DNA from: Diphasiastrum complanatum
Taxonomy: Eukaryota; Streptophyta; Lycopodiopsida; Lycopodiales; Lycopodiaceae
Direction of reading: 5' to 3'
NCBI GenBank assembly: GCA_029204225.1
Contig: CM055093.1
Span: 26,006,274-26,070,273, forward strand
Length of the DNA: 64,000 nucleotides
Shown here: positions 21,946 to 32,699 of the stretch, one piece after another
Layout of the letters: each line of letters starts with the position of its first letter
How positions within the stretch are numbered: the stretch's first letter is position 1
Notes under the pieces: model-generated
Databases searched by the model: none
Told to the model about the DNA's origin: nothing
Seen by the model: only the letters and a program-made list of their open reading frames with translations
Made by a program: the position numbers and the translations under genes

Positions 21946-23924
21946 TATGTAGTGCGATATGCTTAACAAATTGCATATCTTTGGTTCTGGTAAGACTTAG
22001 TTTGACTATGACTTTACTTCACATGAAAATATAGTTCATCAATAAATGAACAAAAATGAATTAGATTAAATGCTTCATGCATGAAATATTTGTTGAGCTC
22101 ACTTTGAATCTTGAATATGATTCGCTTTTAATTGCGATTTTGTGTGTCCTCATAGGTCTTTTGCAAAGTTTTGATGATACTATCCTTAAAGATATGTTTG
22201 CATGATTGTAGTGGTTAACGTTTCTAGTTTTATTGGTCTCATGTTATGATGTTAGCAAATATTTTTAAAGATAAGTTAAATTTGGAGATGGTTTGACCCA
22301 TTGTTCATTCATAATTTTGGTATGTTTCTTGAGCAAAATCAGCTATGAAGCCTTCTACCTCTTAAGGTTGCAATTGGACCATGTAGTATGGGTACATTGT
22401 GAAGCATATCAAGGGCCTCATTTATGAGGAAACAAGAGGCGTGTTTAAGATCCTCCTCTAGAATGTGATCAAAGATGCAATGATGTACACGGAGCATAAT
22501 GGGTGAATGACTGTAACTGCTATGGATGTTGTTTATGCTTTGAAGAGACAAGGAAAAATCCTTTATGGTTTTGGAGGCTAGCTTTTAAGTTAAAATGATG
22601 TTTTATAACACCAACTTCAGCTGATTATACACACAAACCACCTCCGCACAAACAACCAGCTCTTTCTCTTCCAAGGAAGATGTTGCAAATTGTTGTTATC
22701 ATTGCTATGGTGTTGTTGTTCATCACCTCCATTGCTCCTAGCTAGATAAAGAACAATAATAGCACATACATCAATCGGTTGCATGGAGCGCAACTACAAA
22801 AGGAAAGTTGGTCTCTTCCACGGATAGGTAAAAGCTTCACTTTTGCAACCAGGGTCCATACCAATATTTCTATTTCCAGCACATCCCCAGGTATGCTCAC
22901 TCCCTTTTTTCCTTTATTATCAATATTAAAGCTACTTGACTGTAGATCTTTTGTTCAGCAGCATGAGTAGTTCACTTTGATTTGAAGCATGAAGATATGT
23001 AATTTGACAGATATGATCGCACTTTTCATACTCAGTCCACTCTGGAAGCTGCCAAAACTTTGAGAGCTACACAACAAATGTCATTTTTGGTATTCATTCT
23101 CCCGTCTGTATCTAGGCTGACAGGTTTTCGCGCAACGTACAAACAAGAGACCACAACAACAAAAATGAACAAAACTATTCATGATTCATTGCATTTTGAA
23201 CTAGTATGGAATAAGGATGATAGGATCCCGAGATGGGTTCTAAGTTCATGCGGAAAGCAGCCATGTGTGGTCACATACCAAGAAACCAACAAGGCATATG
23301 TAAAATGAAAGTTGTGGCTTTTACGTTTTAACAATCTACTTTGAGAAGGCAGATGATTCTATATTATCTTTTGCTGCAATAGTTAACATCCACGGAGCTC
23401 CACTATTAATGAGTATAGTTCAATATTTTAAGCATTGCTAGGATCAACTATTGTGGACATGATGAACTTTAGTTTGTGATTGTGAAGCCTGACTGATTTG
23501 CTTTCCCATTATACCTTCTACGTAGCTTTGGACTTCATCATTGGCATGGCGTCGTCTCCTGAGACAATGAAAATGATGGACGATTAAAGTTTGGATGTCT
23601 TTGTTGGAGACCTTTGCTATACTTTGCTACTGTGCAATTTGATGTTGTTATATGTGGTGAATTTTATGGTAATGAGCAAAATTCTTTTGATATATTTCAT
23701 TTTGAGCCTTTCCAGGCATTGTTTGACTTCTGCCGGGAGCCACACGTCCAGGGACCTCGAGGCAACGGTGCCCTCTAAAAAGGTGGCCTTCGGGACCCAC
23801 AGAACCCTCACTCGACCGGGAAAATTTATGCTTCTGTGCCTGGTCACGTGTTATTCACGTCGGTTCAGGGCCAAAGATGTTCCCGTGCCAATAAGTGAAT
23901 ACCCTACGTAATAGCTCCTTTTCA
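21946..23924. other. Stretch without recognised genes
   Basis: Mixed AT-rich sequence. A GC-richer patch occurs at about 23730-23915. Several short open frames on both strands show no family motif. Nothing else was identified. Confidence 0.35.
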
Positions 23925-24530
23925 GTGCTTGGAAAAACCAGCATAGTCTAGGAATGAAATCGGCAAATTTTCTAAAAATTCGACATCAGGGATATTATGC
24001 AGGATGTTGACTTCTAAAAAATCGATAAAATTTTGAATTTGTAGGAAATTGTATATTACTCAAATATATGCAGGATTCTATATTGTTGGCTTAAGAATAT
24101 ATAGGATGCATGAACTGTTGAAAAATTCTACCTTGTAGGTGCTCGACCTTTTGCACAATTTTTGATATAAGCTATATTTGTAAACCTACTGATACGTGAC
24201 TAATTTCTAACCTTATAACACATTGCACCATGAAAATTAGTCTTGGAGCGAGCTAGGTTGATGCCCGAGAAAAATAGTTGGATGCCAACAATGTTTGAAA
24301 ATTTTAAAATTCTTTTATTATGATGAATATAATTTAGCAGATCAAAAATAATTTCATTTAATGCACTATTCTTTAACAATGCTAGCTACTATAATAATAT
24401 AATAACTGGCAATCTTTAATAATTGTAGATATTTAGAATGCAATATTTTTGAGTTAAAAGTTTCAGAAGGCATGATTATTCAAAAGCCTACATCTTTTAA
24501 GATGTAAGATATCAAAGAGAAACTCTAGGT
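23925..24530. repeat. Dispersed repeat, copy 1 (partner at 26090-26525)
   Basis: Direct match to 26090-26525 including GATACGTG, CTAATTTCTAACCTTATAAC / CTGATTTCTAACCTTATAAC, AGGTTGATGCCC, GATGAATATAATTTAG and CAAAAGCC. There is no coding capacity. Copy 1 has extra sequence near 24010-24170. Confidence 0.75.
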
Positions 24531-25205
24531 TCCAGCAATACTCCAGGTTCCAGCAATACTCCTGAGTCCTTTCTAATGATAAAATTTGAATCAGGCGTTG
24601 GAACTTGGGACTGGGAGTGGGGAGTAAAGGTTATTACAGGTTACCTTTCTCTTTATACTATATAGCATATACTATAAAATGTGGGATATTGTAAATGGAC
24701 TCTGGAGATTGCCACCCAGATTAGATTCATGGCGCAGTACGTGTACGACATCAGAAATGAAGGATACTATACCCTGTACACAGGATGTGCCTGCGAAGAA
24801 AGAACGATGTAGAAGTATGTACTGATGTCTACTATCTACCCTGCACACACATAGCCCACATCAGCGAAAGTACTTGAGCGTTCTTCAAGACAATGATGCG
24901 ATGTGATTAATTCAGGTAAAATCAACGCGATTGCAGTCCCGGTTGCGGTTGGAACTTGGCGGTCGACCGTCGGTGTCCATGTCCAGATAATGGCGGCAGC
25001 TGCCGGCGATCGCCCGACGCCACTTTACGGAAAGTAACGTCGCCTCTCTAGGCAGTGCTGCACAGTGTAGATTGAAGGCTCACCTTTTCCTTCAAAAGAA
25101 TTTTCTATGATCATATCTGTGAAATCAGCTTTTAGATTTTTACAAAGGAAATGGTGATGCCTCACAGAACTTAATTTATGGGGCAAACTGTTTTTTTTAA
25201 CAAAA
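24531..25205. other. Stretch without recognised genes
   Basis: Contains a small tandem duplication (GGTTCCAGCAATACTCC at about 24530-24562) and a GC-rich patch at 24945-25045. No gene recognised. Confidence 0.35.
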
Positions 25206-25210
25206 TTTTT

Positions 25211-25463
25211 TTACATGCACTTTCAGGACACCAAAAGGTGCACGTAAGAAAATTTACTTTTTTTTACATGCACCTTCCGCCCGGAAGGTGCATGTAAAAA
25301 AAAATTCACTTCAAAAAAGAAAAGAAAAGAAAATTTAAAAACAGAATTCACGGGTGGGAAGGGCCGGCTCCTCGGCACTTCCGCCCGCGGAATACTGTGC
25401 GCCCTCGGGCGCACATGGGTGCACAGTATTCCGAGGCGGAAGGGCCTCGGAGCAGGACCTTCC
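25211..25463. repeat. Cluster of three hairpin-forming inverted repeats
   Basis: Hairpin 1, imperfect, is at 25211-25247 (TTACATGCAC with GTGCACGTAA). Hairpin 2 is perfect, 25258-25303; its 22-bp stem includes ACATGCACCTTCCG and has a 2-base loop. Hairpin 3 is long and GC-rich, with arm 25358-25400 pairing to 25421-25463. It is nested around a second 9-bp perfect stem (TGTGCGCCC / GGGCGCACA, 25396-25415). A C-rich run follows to 25485. No reading frame is supported. Confidence 0.85.
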
Positions 25464-25485
25464 CCCCCTTCCCCCCCCCCCCCCC
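25463..25485. repeat. Poly-C tract
   Basis: Long C-run broken only by TT, directly following the hairpin cluster. Confidence 0.9.
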
Positions 25486-26089
25486 TTAAAATCTTGTCTC
25501 AAAAAGTTTTCATCCTTTGAGGGAATTTTTTTCCCTTCCTACAAAACAATACACACCCAACCACCTTGAACCAACCTATTACAAAATACAAAGGCAATTT
25601 CACTTTTTGACTTATTGCAAATGAAGTGCTATTTCTCTATCTTATTGAAATTTGACACCTCAATAAGTTTATGATGATGTTTTACTACTTGCCACTTGGT
25701 ATTAGAGTAGTTTTACCACTTTGGCAATTGCTAAAACGCTACCCAATGCCCACATTGCCTAGGAGCCTTGACAATTGCGTGTGAATCTCTTGAAGGGTTT
25801 TAGTTTTTGCTTCCCTTCAATAAAGGGTATAATATATTGTAGCCTTCCAAATGCTTCTTGGTTTCCAAGGGGAGGTTCGAACCTGGGACCAAAGAAACTT
25901 TGGATGCCAAGCTAACCAGTTGAGCCAACCCCGTTGGGTAGCCTTCCAAATGACTAAATGTGAAAACATATGTCCTTCAAACTTGAAGGATAGAATGCCT
26001 TAACAAGTTGTCATCTGAAGGGCAAATGACCTTGGACGGACAATTTGCTCTTCAATCTGTAGCACTGCAAGCTCTAGGCCTTGGGAGGA
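25486..26089. other. Stretch holding only the SINE-like head
   Basis: Apart from the tRNA-like segment there is no recognised feature. Confidence 0.4.
25868..25933 (-). repeat. tRNA-derived SINE head (A and B box)
   Basis: The minus strand reads GGGGTTGGCTCAACTGGTTA, an A-box-like start, then GCTTGGCATCC, and ends with the B box GGTTCGAACC (25874-25883). The spacing is that of a tRNA gene, but acceptor-stem pairing and an anticodon loop are not convincing. A diverged relative is at 47907-47975. I infer a SINE head rather than a functional tRNA gene. Confidence 0.55.
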
Positions 26090-26525
26090 GTGCTCGGAAA
26101 ATAGGCACAGTCTAGGAATGGAATCGGTAACTTTTCTCAAAAAACAACTTCACAAATATAATGCAGGATGTTGATTTGTAAACCTATTGATACGTGGCTG
26201 ATTTCTAACCTTATAACAAATTGTACCGTGAAAATAATTGTTGGACCAAGGTAGGTTGATGCCCAAGAAAAATATTTGGATGCCTAAGATCTTTGAAATT
26301 TATGAAAATATTTTATTGCGATGAATATAATTTAGGAGATCAAAAATAGTTTCAATTGATGCACTATTTTTTAAGAAGGCTAGCTACTATGATAGATGAC
26401 AATCTTTAATACTTGTAGGATTTTAGAATGCAACACTTTTGAGGTTAAGATTTTAGAAGACATTATTTTTCAAAAGCCGACATCCATTGAAAGGTGTAGG
26501 ATATTAGAGAGAAAACTTGAGGGAG
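26090..26525. repeat. Dispersed repeat, copy 2 (partner at 23925-24530)
   Basis: See copy 1. It lacks the inner segment of about 150 bp present in copy 1. Confidence 0.75.
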
Positions 26526-28190
26526 GTTTCCTGAGCACTACTTGAGAGAGTGCTCGATTGAGGATTGGCCCGTGGCTGTTGGGGATGAACTTTAAGTACA
26601 TCTCATGATCGAGTCCATTTTCATGTATGGTCCAAGTTTTAAGTGTCTTTCACTACATTGCGCACAAGCTTTAAATGCCTGCAACTAGATGCATGTCTTA
26701 CAAAAGTGGTTAAGTGAGAGATTGAGAATATGAGAGTTAGATTCTAAGTGTCTCGTTTAATCGCGTCAGTTGGATGACCCAAACATTGCAAGTTTAGCTT
26801 GAGAGCTCAGAGGCTCTGCAATGTGATTAGGATGGTTTGGGCGAAAATGGGCCCCTTGAATGCATTGCAGCGTGGGACCTTTTGGTACTTAAGTATGCAA
26901 CTTTTGAAAGCTAGAGGTGAAGTCTTTCAATAAGTGGTGTGTTGGTTGGGATTATAATGGAGGTGAAGTCCTCCAATAATTGTTGAGATGGTTAGGGTTG
27001 TCATTCCTCTCCTTGGAGAATAAGAGTTTAAGATACGAGACTTCAAAATGTTACTCAAATTAAGGACATACAAGAGAGAGAAAAAAGAGAGGCAATGATG
27101 ATGTACTATGTACAACTCTTGTGTGATGGACAAGCCTAGCCATAAAATCAAATACAAATAACCCAAATGTGCAACTATTATGTGATGGGTGGACTATTGC
27201 CTCATAGTTGAGTTGAAGCATGAGATTATCATCACAAGTCACAACCCACGTGCAATGCCATTTACCTCCATTCCTTTTCTAACATCAAAGATACAACATC
27301 TAGAATCAAGATGATGTATTTTATTTAGTTTCTTTGACCTACATCATCTATTAACATGATTCATAAAATGTTATAGTTAATGATAGTTTTGTTTCATTAA
27401 AATTTCCGGATTTTTTAGTATTAACAAAAAAAAAGGTGGAGATTAGTAAAGCAAAATAAAAAATAAATAGATGTTTATTTTTATACATATTTTTAGAAGA
27501 ACTTATAGTCCAGAGTTTACGCTTCTTTTTTCACAACTTTGTGCATTTGTTATTCAAGGGCACACAAATTGATTTTCATTTTCTTTTGTATGTTCTCATT
27601 TGTTTGGTAGCAATGGAATGAACCCCAAACCTAGGACTTCAAAAACTACTTAAACTACTTTTACAAACTAGTTTTTTATAAGAACATGTTTGGATATCAT
27701 CTTTTTGATGAAAATGGTACTATTAGCCCTTTTGAATAGTCACTCATAATTATGACCAACATGGGCCCTACAAGAATTGTCATCATGCAAGAGAATAACA
27801 AAGTAGACTCTCTTTAATAAGTTTTTTGTTACACTAGAACCTAACGATATATTAGCTTTTCTTTTTTTTCTTGTCCAGCATGCTAGCTTTTTTATTCATA
27901 CCATGACCACATCAAGCTTGTTGGGCCCTATTCATAAAAAATAAATTTTGTACAATGAGACCTTTTACACCAAAATTCAACAAGACCATATTCTCACTTT
28001 TTCATTTCAACATGAACCTACAAACATAGCATTATACACAAGAGTACAAAACGTTGCATCCAAATTTGATGGCTTGTGATCTCGCGAGCCTAGTAAGTAA
28101 ACTAAAAATTACAAATAATTTGAGACAAATTGTAAATGATATGCCTTTGAAATGTTTCTTCTAAATTAAAAATTAAAAGTCATGAGACTT
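26526..28190. other. Stretch without recognised genes
   Basis: AT-rich sequence with no conserved frame or obvious repeat pair. Confidence 0.35.
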
Positions 28191-28527
28191 GTCGGCTAAT
28201 AAACTATCCTCAAAAGATCTTATAAATTTAAAACAACTAGTCTCCAAGGGGAAAGGGATTAGGATGGTGGTCTTCCTACCTTCCTTAACCTTGAGTTATC
28301 CCAAAATTTTAAATATTCTATCTTTTGAAGTTCTAGAATTACTCTTGAAGGAAAAAATTCTGATATCTCTTCAAAATAGCATTATCAATGCTTGTTGTGT
28401 GTCAAATTACTAATCTAGATCAAAATTTGTTGTCTAGTTTTTTGTTGCATTGATTAAGCGAGTACATAATCACTCTTGTGGATCTTCTAAGATCCATTTA
28501 TGGTCTAAAAGGTACTATACTTTCACA
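28191..28527 (+). repeat. Probable 5' LTR end of copia element
   Basis: The segment ends TTTCACA directly before TGGTATTAGAGCC (28528), a one-base variant of the initiator Met tRNA primer site. Its last 90 bases resemble the LTR end of the 3.18-kb element at 1281. The LTR start was not defined and no paired 3' LTR was found. Confidence 0.5.
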
Positions 28528-29217
28528 TGGTATTAGAGCCAAGTACAAGAGCTTTGATCATAGATCCATTCAAATCCATTTTTAGCAGTTTTGTGGGCTA
28601 AAAACTAGTCTTGTAAGGGCGGGCTAGAAGCCAAGTTCTGGTGAGGGGATTTGATCTCAAAGTGAAAGGGATCAAAATCCGTAGTGGTCCCACGTGTGGG
28701 CACTTCTGAACCTGCATTTAATGCACTATATTCATTTGGTCACCATAAATTCAATATGAGAGTTTTTGATGTAATTTCTGGTGGAAATCCTAGGATAAGC
28801 TACCAAGATCAAGTGCCATGGATTAGATTTGAATTTGTTTCATGAGATCTAATTAATCTAGGCTGAAATCAGGTCCTCTAAACTTGTTTTACAGGTCTTG
28901 AAGTTACATCAAAGTGTGTGAGAGAGATTAAGTCATTTTTTTTGTCCAAAAAATAGCCAAGATTGGCAGGATTTGTTTGAGAGTAGATTTCACATCATCT
29001 TATCTTCATTCTAGCTTTGGGAGTGATATAATTGTGATTACAAGTCCATTTGTTGGATTAGAGATCAAATTTGAGTGAAACATTGCAAGTGTGAAACCTT
29101 TGTGAGTTTCAAGTTCAATCAAATCTATTTCTTGTGTGCAGAATTCATTAGTAAGATGGGATTTGTTGGAGCATAGCGAGATTGAATTCTACCACTTATG
29201 CAATTTGGAAGGTTAGA

Positions 29218-30003
29218 ATGGAGTCACTCATGGTGCTCCAAGACCTTTATGAGTTTCTGATTGAAGATGGAGATGAACCTCTAGGTGCACAGGAATAAGT
29301 GAGATACAAAATGAGATATAGGCTAGCACTTCACTGTGTGAAAATGAATGCAAGCAATGATCTTTTGAGGGAAGTATCATCATGTAAAAGTGCTAAAGAG
29401 GCTTGGGAGTCTTTAAAATCAATCTATGAATCTAGTAATACTTTGAGAGTCCTCATGCATAGAAATCAGATTTTGCAAAGCATGAAGAGGAGTGATGAGA
29501 GTGCACAAGATTATGTGCTTAGAATCAAGTCTCTAAATAGGGAGCTAGCTTCCATTGGAGAGAAGATTCAACATGGAGAGCTTGTTCAAATTGTCCTTAT
29601 TGGTCTAGAAAGTGATTTTTCAAATTTGGTCCAAAGCTTTGCAATCCAAGACACTTTGCCCACTATAGAAAAGCTTCAAAGTGTATTAGTGGCTGAAGAG
29701 TGTAGGATGATGCACACCAATGAAAGAATGAATCAATGTCTTTGCAGGATGGTGATGAGAAGGCTAATTTCTTATTCAAAGGCAAGAAGAAGACCAATGG
29801 AAAGAATAAGCATCCCAAGGAGGCCAATGAAGAGGATGAAGCTCAAGGGCAAGATCAAGGACAAATGCAAGCTCTTTTTCTATGGAAAGAAGGGGCATTG
29901 TGCATCAGAATGTCTCAAGAAGAAGAAGGCACAAGAGCAAGCAAAGCTAGAAGCCTCCCAGCTAGTTCATGTTATGAATAATAATGTGCGCATTCACACA
30001 TAA
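29218..30003 (+). pseudogene. copia gag polyprotein (UBN2-type), degenerate zinc knuckle
   Basis: Gag capsid-like region. It reads MESLMVLQDLYEFLIEDGDE, then an in-frame TAA near 29296, then an open frame of 234 residues. The frame contains SAKEAWESLKSIYE, ILQSMKRSDESAQDYVLRIK and LIGLESDFSNLV, typical of plant copia gag. A Lys-rich region leads to a damaged CCHC knuckle, CKLFFYGKKGHCASEC, in which the GKKGH...C half is kept but the paired first cysteines are lost. Nucleic-acid packaging function is therefore unlikely. The frame ends where foreign copia LTR sequence begins. Confidence 0.8.
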
Positions 30004-30369
30004 CCAAATAACATTTCATAAAAACTAGTTAATGTGAAGAGGTTTTGGTCCTCAAACGTCGCATGACGATTCAAACACTCTCTCATGCACTATGTAACGG
30101 GCAGTTCACCCTTCTCTCTATCATCATTGAATAAAGCATGTAGTTAAACGTATCCTTATCTCTCTATTCTCAATCTCTCTATCTTCTGTTGTTGTGTTGA
30201 TCTCCTGAAATGTATTATGGTATTAGAGCCCTGACAACGATCTCCTGACAACAATCTCCTTGCATTCATGCTGCGCTTATGACAACTATAACGATCCTCC
30301 AACAAACTAGCGAATGCATGCTTTGTTGGCACTTAGAGACTTTCGTTGACAGGCTGCTAGACGGAGGCA
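30004..30369 (+). mobile_element. Inserted fragment of a second copia element (LTR end, primer site, leader)
   Basis: CT-rich sequence typical of an LTR end precedes TGGTATTAGAGCC at about 30218. A short leader follows with a repeated CTCCTGACAAC motif. It separates the gag and protease parts of the host element and is not from the same LTR as 28191-28527. Confidence 0.6.
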
Positions 30370-31047
30370 ATGTTCACGCTTACTACTGCACATCAGGAGG
30401 AGGAGGATGATGAAAAAGAATCATCCTTGATGGTCTCCAACAAACCTCCATCATCCAAGAGCAACACCAATGATTCTTGGTGGATAGATAGTCGGGCTAG
30501 CTCCCACATGACATTTCAAAAGGACTATTTTTCCACTTTACTCTCCTACAATAATGTACATAGATCTATCTATACAGCTAGTAGTCAAGAGTGTAAGATA
30601 AGTGGTATTGGAACCATTCCATTGTATGTTGGATCATCCAAAAAGATGAATTTTGAAAATGTCTTGTATGTTCCTAAGTTAACCAAGAATCTGCTCAACA
30701 TTGGCCAGTTAATGGATAATGGCCTTGATGTACAATCTAAGCATGGAGTTTGTTCCATTCTTAGAAATGATGAATGTATAGCTAAAGGCTTTAAGCAAGG
30801 TGTATTGTTTACGCTTGATGCTAATATTGCAGTGGAGAGTGTGAATTTGGAAAAGGTGGAGATATCAAAGGTGGAGCTATGGCATAAAAGGTTGGGCCAC
30901 CCCAACTTCTGGAAACAATGTGTGCAAAGGAGCTTGCTCTCAGCCTCCCCAAGCATTTGTCAAAGTGTGGAAGGTTGTGTGAAGCCTCTCAAAGGCTCGA
31001 AAACTACCTTTCTCAAGATCCACAACAAGATCAAGCAATCCTCTTGA
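30370..31047 (+). pseudogene. copia protease and GAG-pre-integrase domain
   Basis: The retropepsin site reads DSWWIDSRASSHMT. The family DSGAS triad is DSRAS here, so the catalytic glycine is lost. The expected downstream blocks ILYV-type (FENVLYVPKLTKNLLNIGQL) and the pre-integrase block VELWHKRLGHPNFW follow. The reading frame shifts after the LGHPN block, so the zinc-binding cysteines are scrambled. The integrase core continues in other frames from 31050. Confidence 0.8.
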
Positions 31048-31443
31048 AATCATCCATTCGGATGTTCATAGTTTTTCACAAGATTCTAATGGTGGTGCCA
31101 AGTACTATGTAATCTTCATTGATGACTATTCTAGATATTGTTGGATGTACCTCTTGTCTAGCAAATCTATGGTGTATGATTCTTAATTTGTAAAGTTCAA
31201 AACTTTGGTAGAGAATCAACTTAGTACCAAGATCAAGCTATTAAGAAGTGATAATGGAAGTGAATATATCTCCAATAAGTGAGTGAATTTTGTAATTCTA
31301 ATGGCATAAAGAGGGAGTTGTCATGTCCATACACCCCTCAACAAAATGGAGTGAGTGAGAGGAGAAATAGATCTCTTTTGTGTTAAGGCCTTAAGGCTGG
31401 ATCCAAACCATTTGCTTTCACGTCTTACACTTTTCTTACTTCA
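31048..31443 (+). pseudogene. copia integrase core remnant
   Basis: The three acidic positions of the DDE core can be located: HSDVHSF, LLRSDNGSEYIS and TPQQNGVSERRN. Stop codons (for example after SMVYDS and ISNK) and frame shifts break the chain. The C-terminal part between integrase and RT is deleted. Confidence 0.7.
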
Positions 31444-32218
31444 GTGTTAGATGAACCAACATGCTATGAAGATGCTTGTAAATTTAAAAGTTGGATGGAT
31501 GCTATGCAAGTAGAGTATGATGCTCTCATTGAGAATCATACTTGGGATCTTGTGAATCTTCCTCAAGGGAAGAAACCACTTGATTGCAAGTGGGTGTATA
31601 GATTGAAGTATAATAAAGATGGATCAATAAGTAAGCATAAAGCTAGGCTTGTAGCAAAAGGGTTTTTACAAACCAAAGGCATTGATTATGATGAGCCTTT
31701 TGCTCCTGTGGCTAAGCTTGTTACTATTAGATTGATCATTAGTCTTGCTACAACCTTCAATTGGGAGCTATTCCAACTTGATTTCACAAATGCTTTCCTC
31801 AATGGTTATTTGGAGGAGGAGATCTACATGAGGCAACCTGAGGGCTTCATTAGGGCAAAGCATGAAGGAAAGGTGTGTTTCTTGAAGAAGAGCCTTTATG
31901 GGCTCAAGCAAGCACCTAGAGCATGGTACTCTAGGCCAAACTCTTTTCTCATTTCCATCAATTTTGTAATGAGTGCATATGATCCATCATTGTATATAAG
32001 GTTTCATGATGGAAAGATCATCATTCTTGTTTTATATGTAGATGACATCATTTTGAGTGGTAATGATCTAGATGGAATTAGAGATGTAAAAATTGCTTTG
32101 GCAAAAGAGTTTAAGATGGTACATCTCAGCCTATTAAGCTTCATTCTAGGAATAGAAGTTACAAGAGGATGTGATTTTAGCTTCATTTGTCAATCTAAGT
32201 ATGCTACATCCATAATGG
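31444..32218 (+). pseudogene. copia reverse transcriptase
   Basis: An open RT frame of about 258 residues. Blocks in order: [57 protein letters not shown], the first catalytic Asp in [37 protein letters not shown], and the catalytic YVDD in VLYVDDIILSGND. The domain is nearly intact except for a local scramble after RAWY. It is cut after ICQSKYATSIMD, where the sequence switches to a second pre-integrase copy, so the RNase H part is lost. Confidence 0.9.
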
Positions 32219-32640
32219 ACGTGATGTACAATTTAAGCATGGAGTTTGTTCCATCTTTAAGAATGATGATTGTATAGATAAAGGATTTAAACAAAGTAGA
32301 TTGTTTAAGTTAGATGCTAATGTGGCAATCGAGAGTGTTAATATGGCAAATGAGGAGATCACCAAGGTGGAGCTATGGCAAAAAACGTTGGGCCACTCCA
32401 ACGTCAAAGCTATGTAATTATGTGTGAAAAGGAGCTTGCACTCGGCCTCCCCAAGGATTTGTCAAGATGTGGCAAGCATTGTGAGGCTTCTAGCATCTCA
32501 AAGGCTCATAAGCTTCCATTCTCAAGATCAACTACAAACACTCCTCTTGAAATCATACATTCGGATGTGCATAGCTTCTCTCAAGAATCTAATGGTGGTG
32601 CTAAGTACTATGTAACCTTGATTGATGATCATACCTGGTA
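32219..32640 (+). pseudogene. Second copia pre-integrase/integrase start fragment
   Basis: Matches 30727-31130 of the same lineage: VQFKHGVCSI, CIDKGFKQ, LDANVAIESVN, then KVELWQKTLGHSN in the original frame. It ends in HSDVHSFSQ and YYVTLIDDHTW. It joins RT sequence directly on its left side, which indicates recombination between two copies. Confidence 0.75.
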
Positions 32641-32699
32641 GAGGCCATTCGAGATCCTGTCCTCTAGGTCGCTCACTCAACAACTTCTTGATGGTTGGC

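Larger units (their letters stand above)
28528..32640 (+). mobile_element. Rearranged Ty1/copia retrotransposon internal region
   Basis: Order: primer site, leader, gag (29218-30003), an inserted piece of another copia LTR and leader (about 30004-30369), protease and pre-integrase (30370-31047), integrase (31050-31390), RT (31444-32218), then an abrupt second copy of the pre-integrase region (32219-32640). Multiple stops and frameshifts are present, and RNase H is missing. The element is dead and chimeric. Confidence 0.8.

Noticed and set aside
25868-25933. Functional tRNA gene
   Set aside because: A and B boxes are present but the acceptor stem and anticodon arm do not pair convincingly, and a diverged copy exists at 47907.
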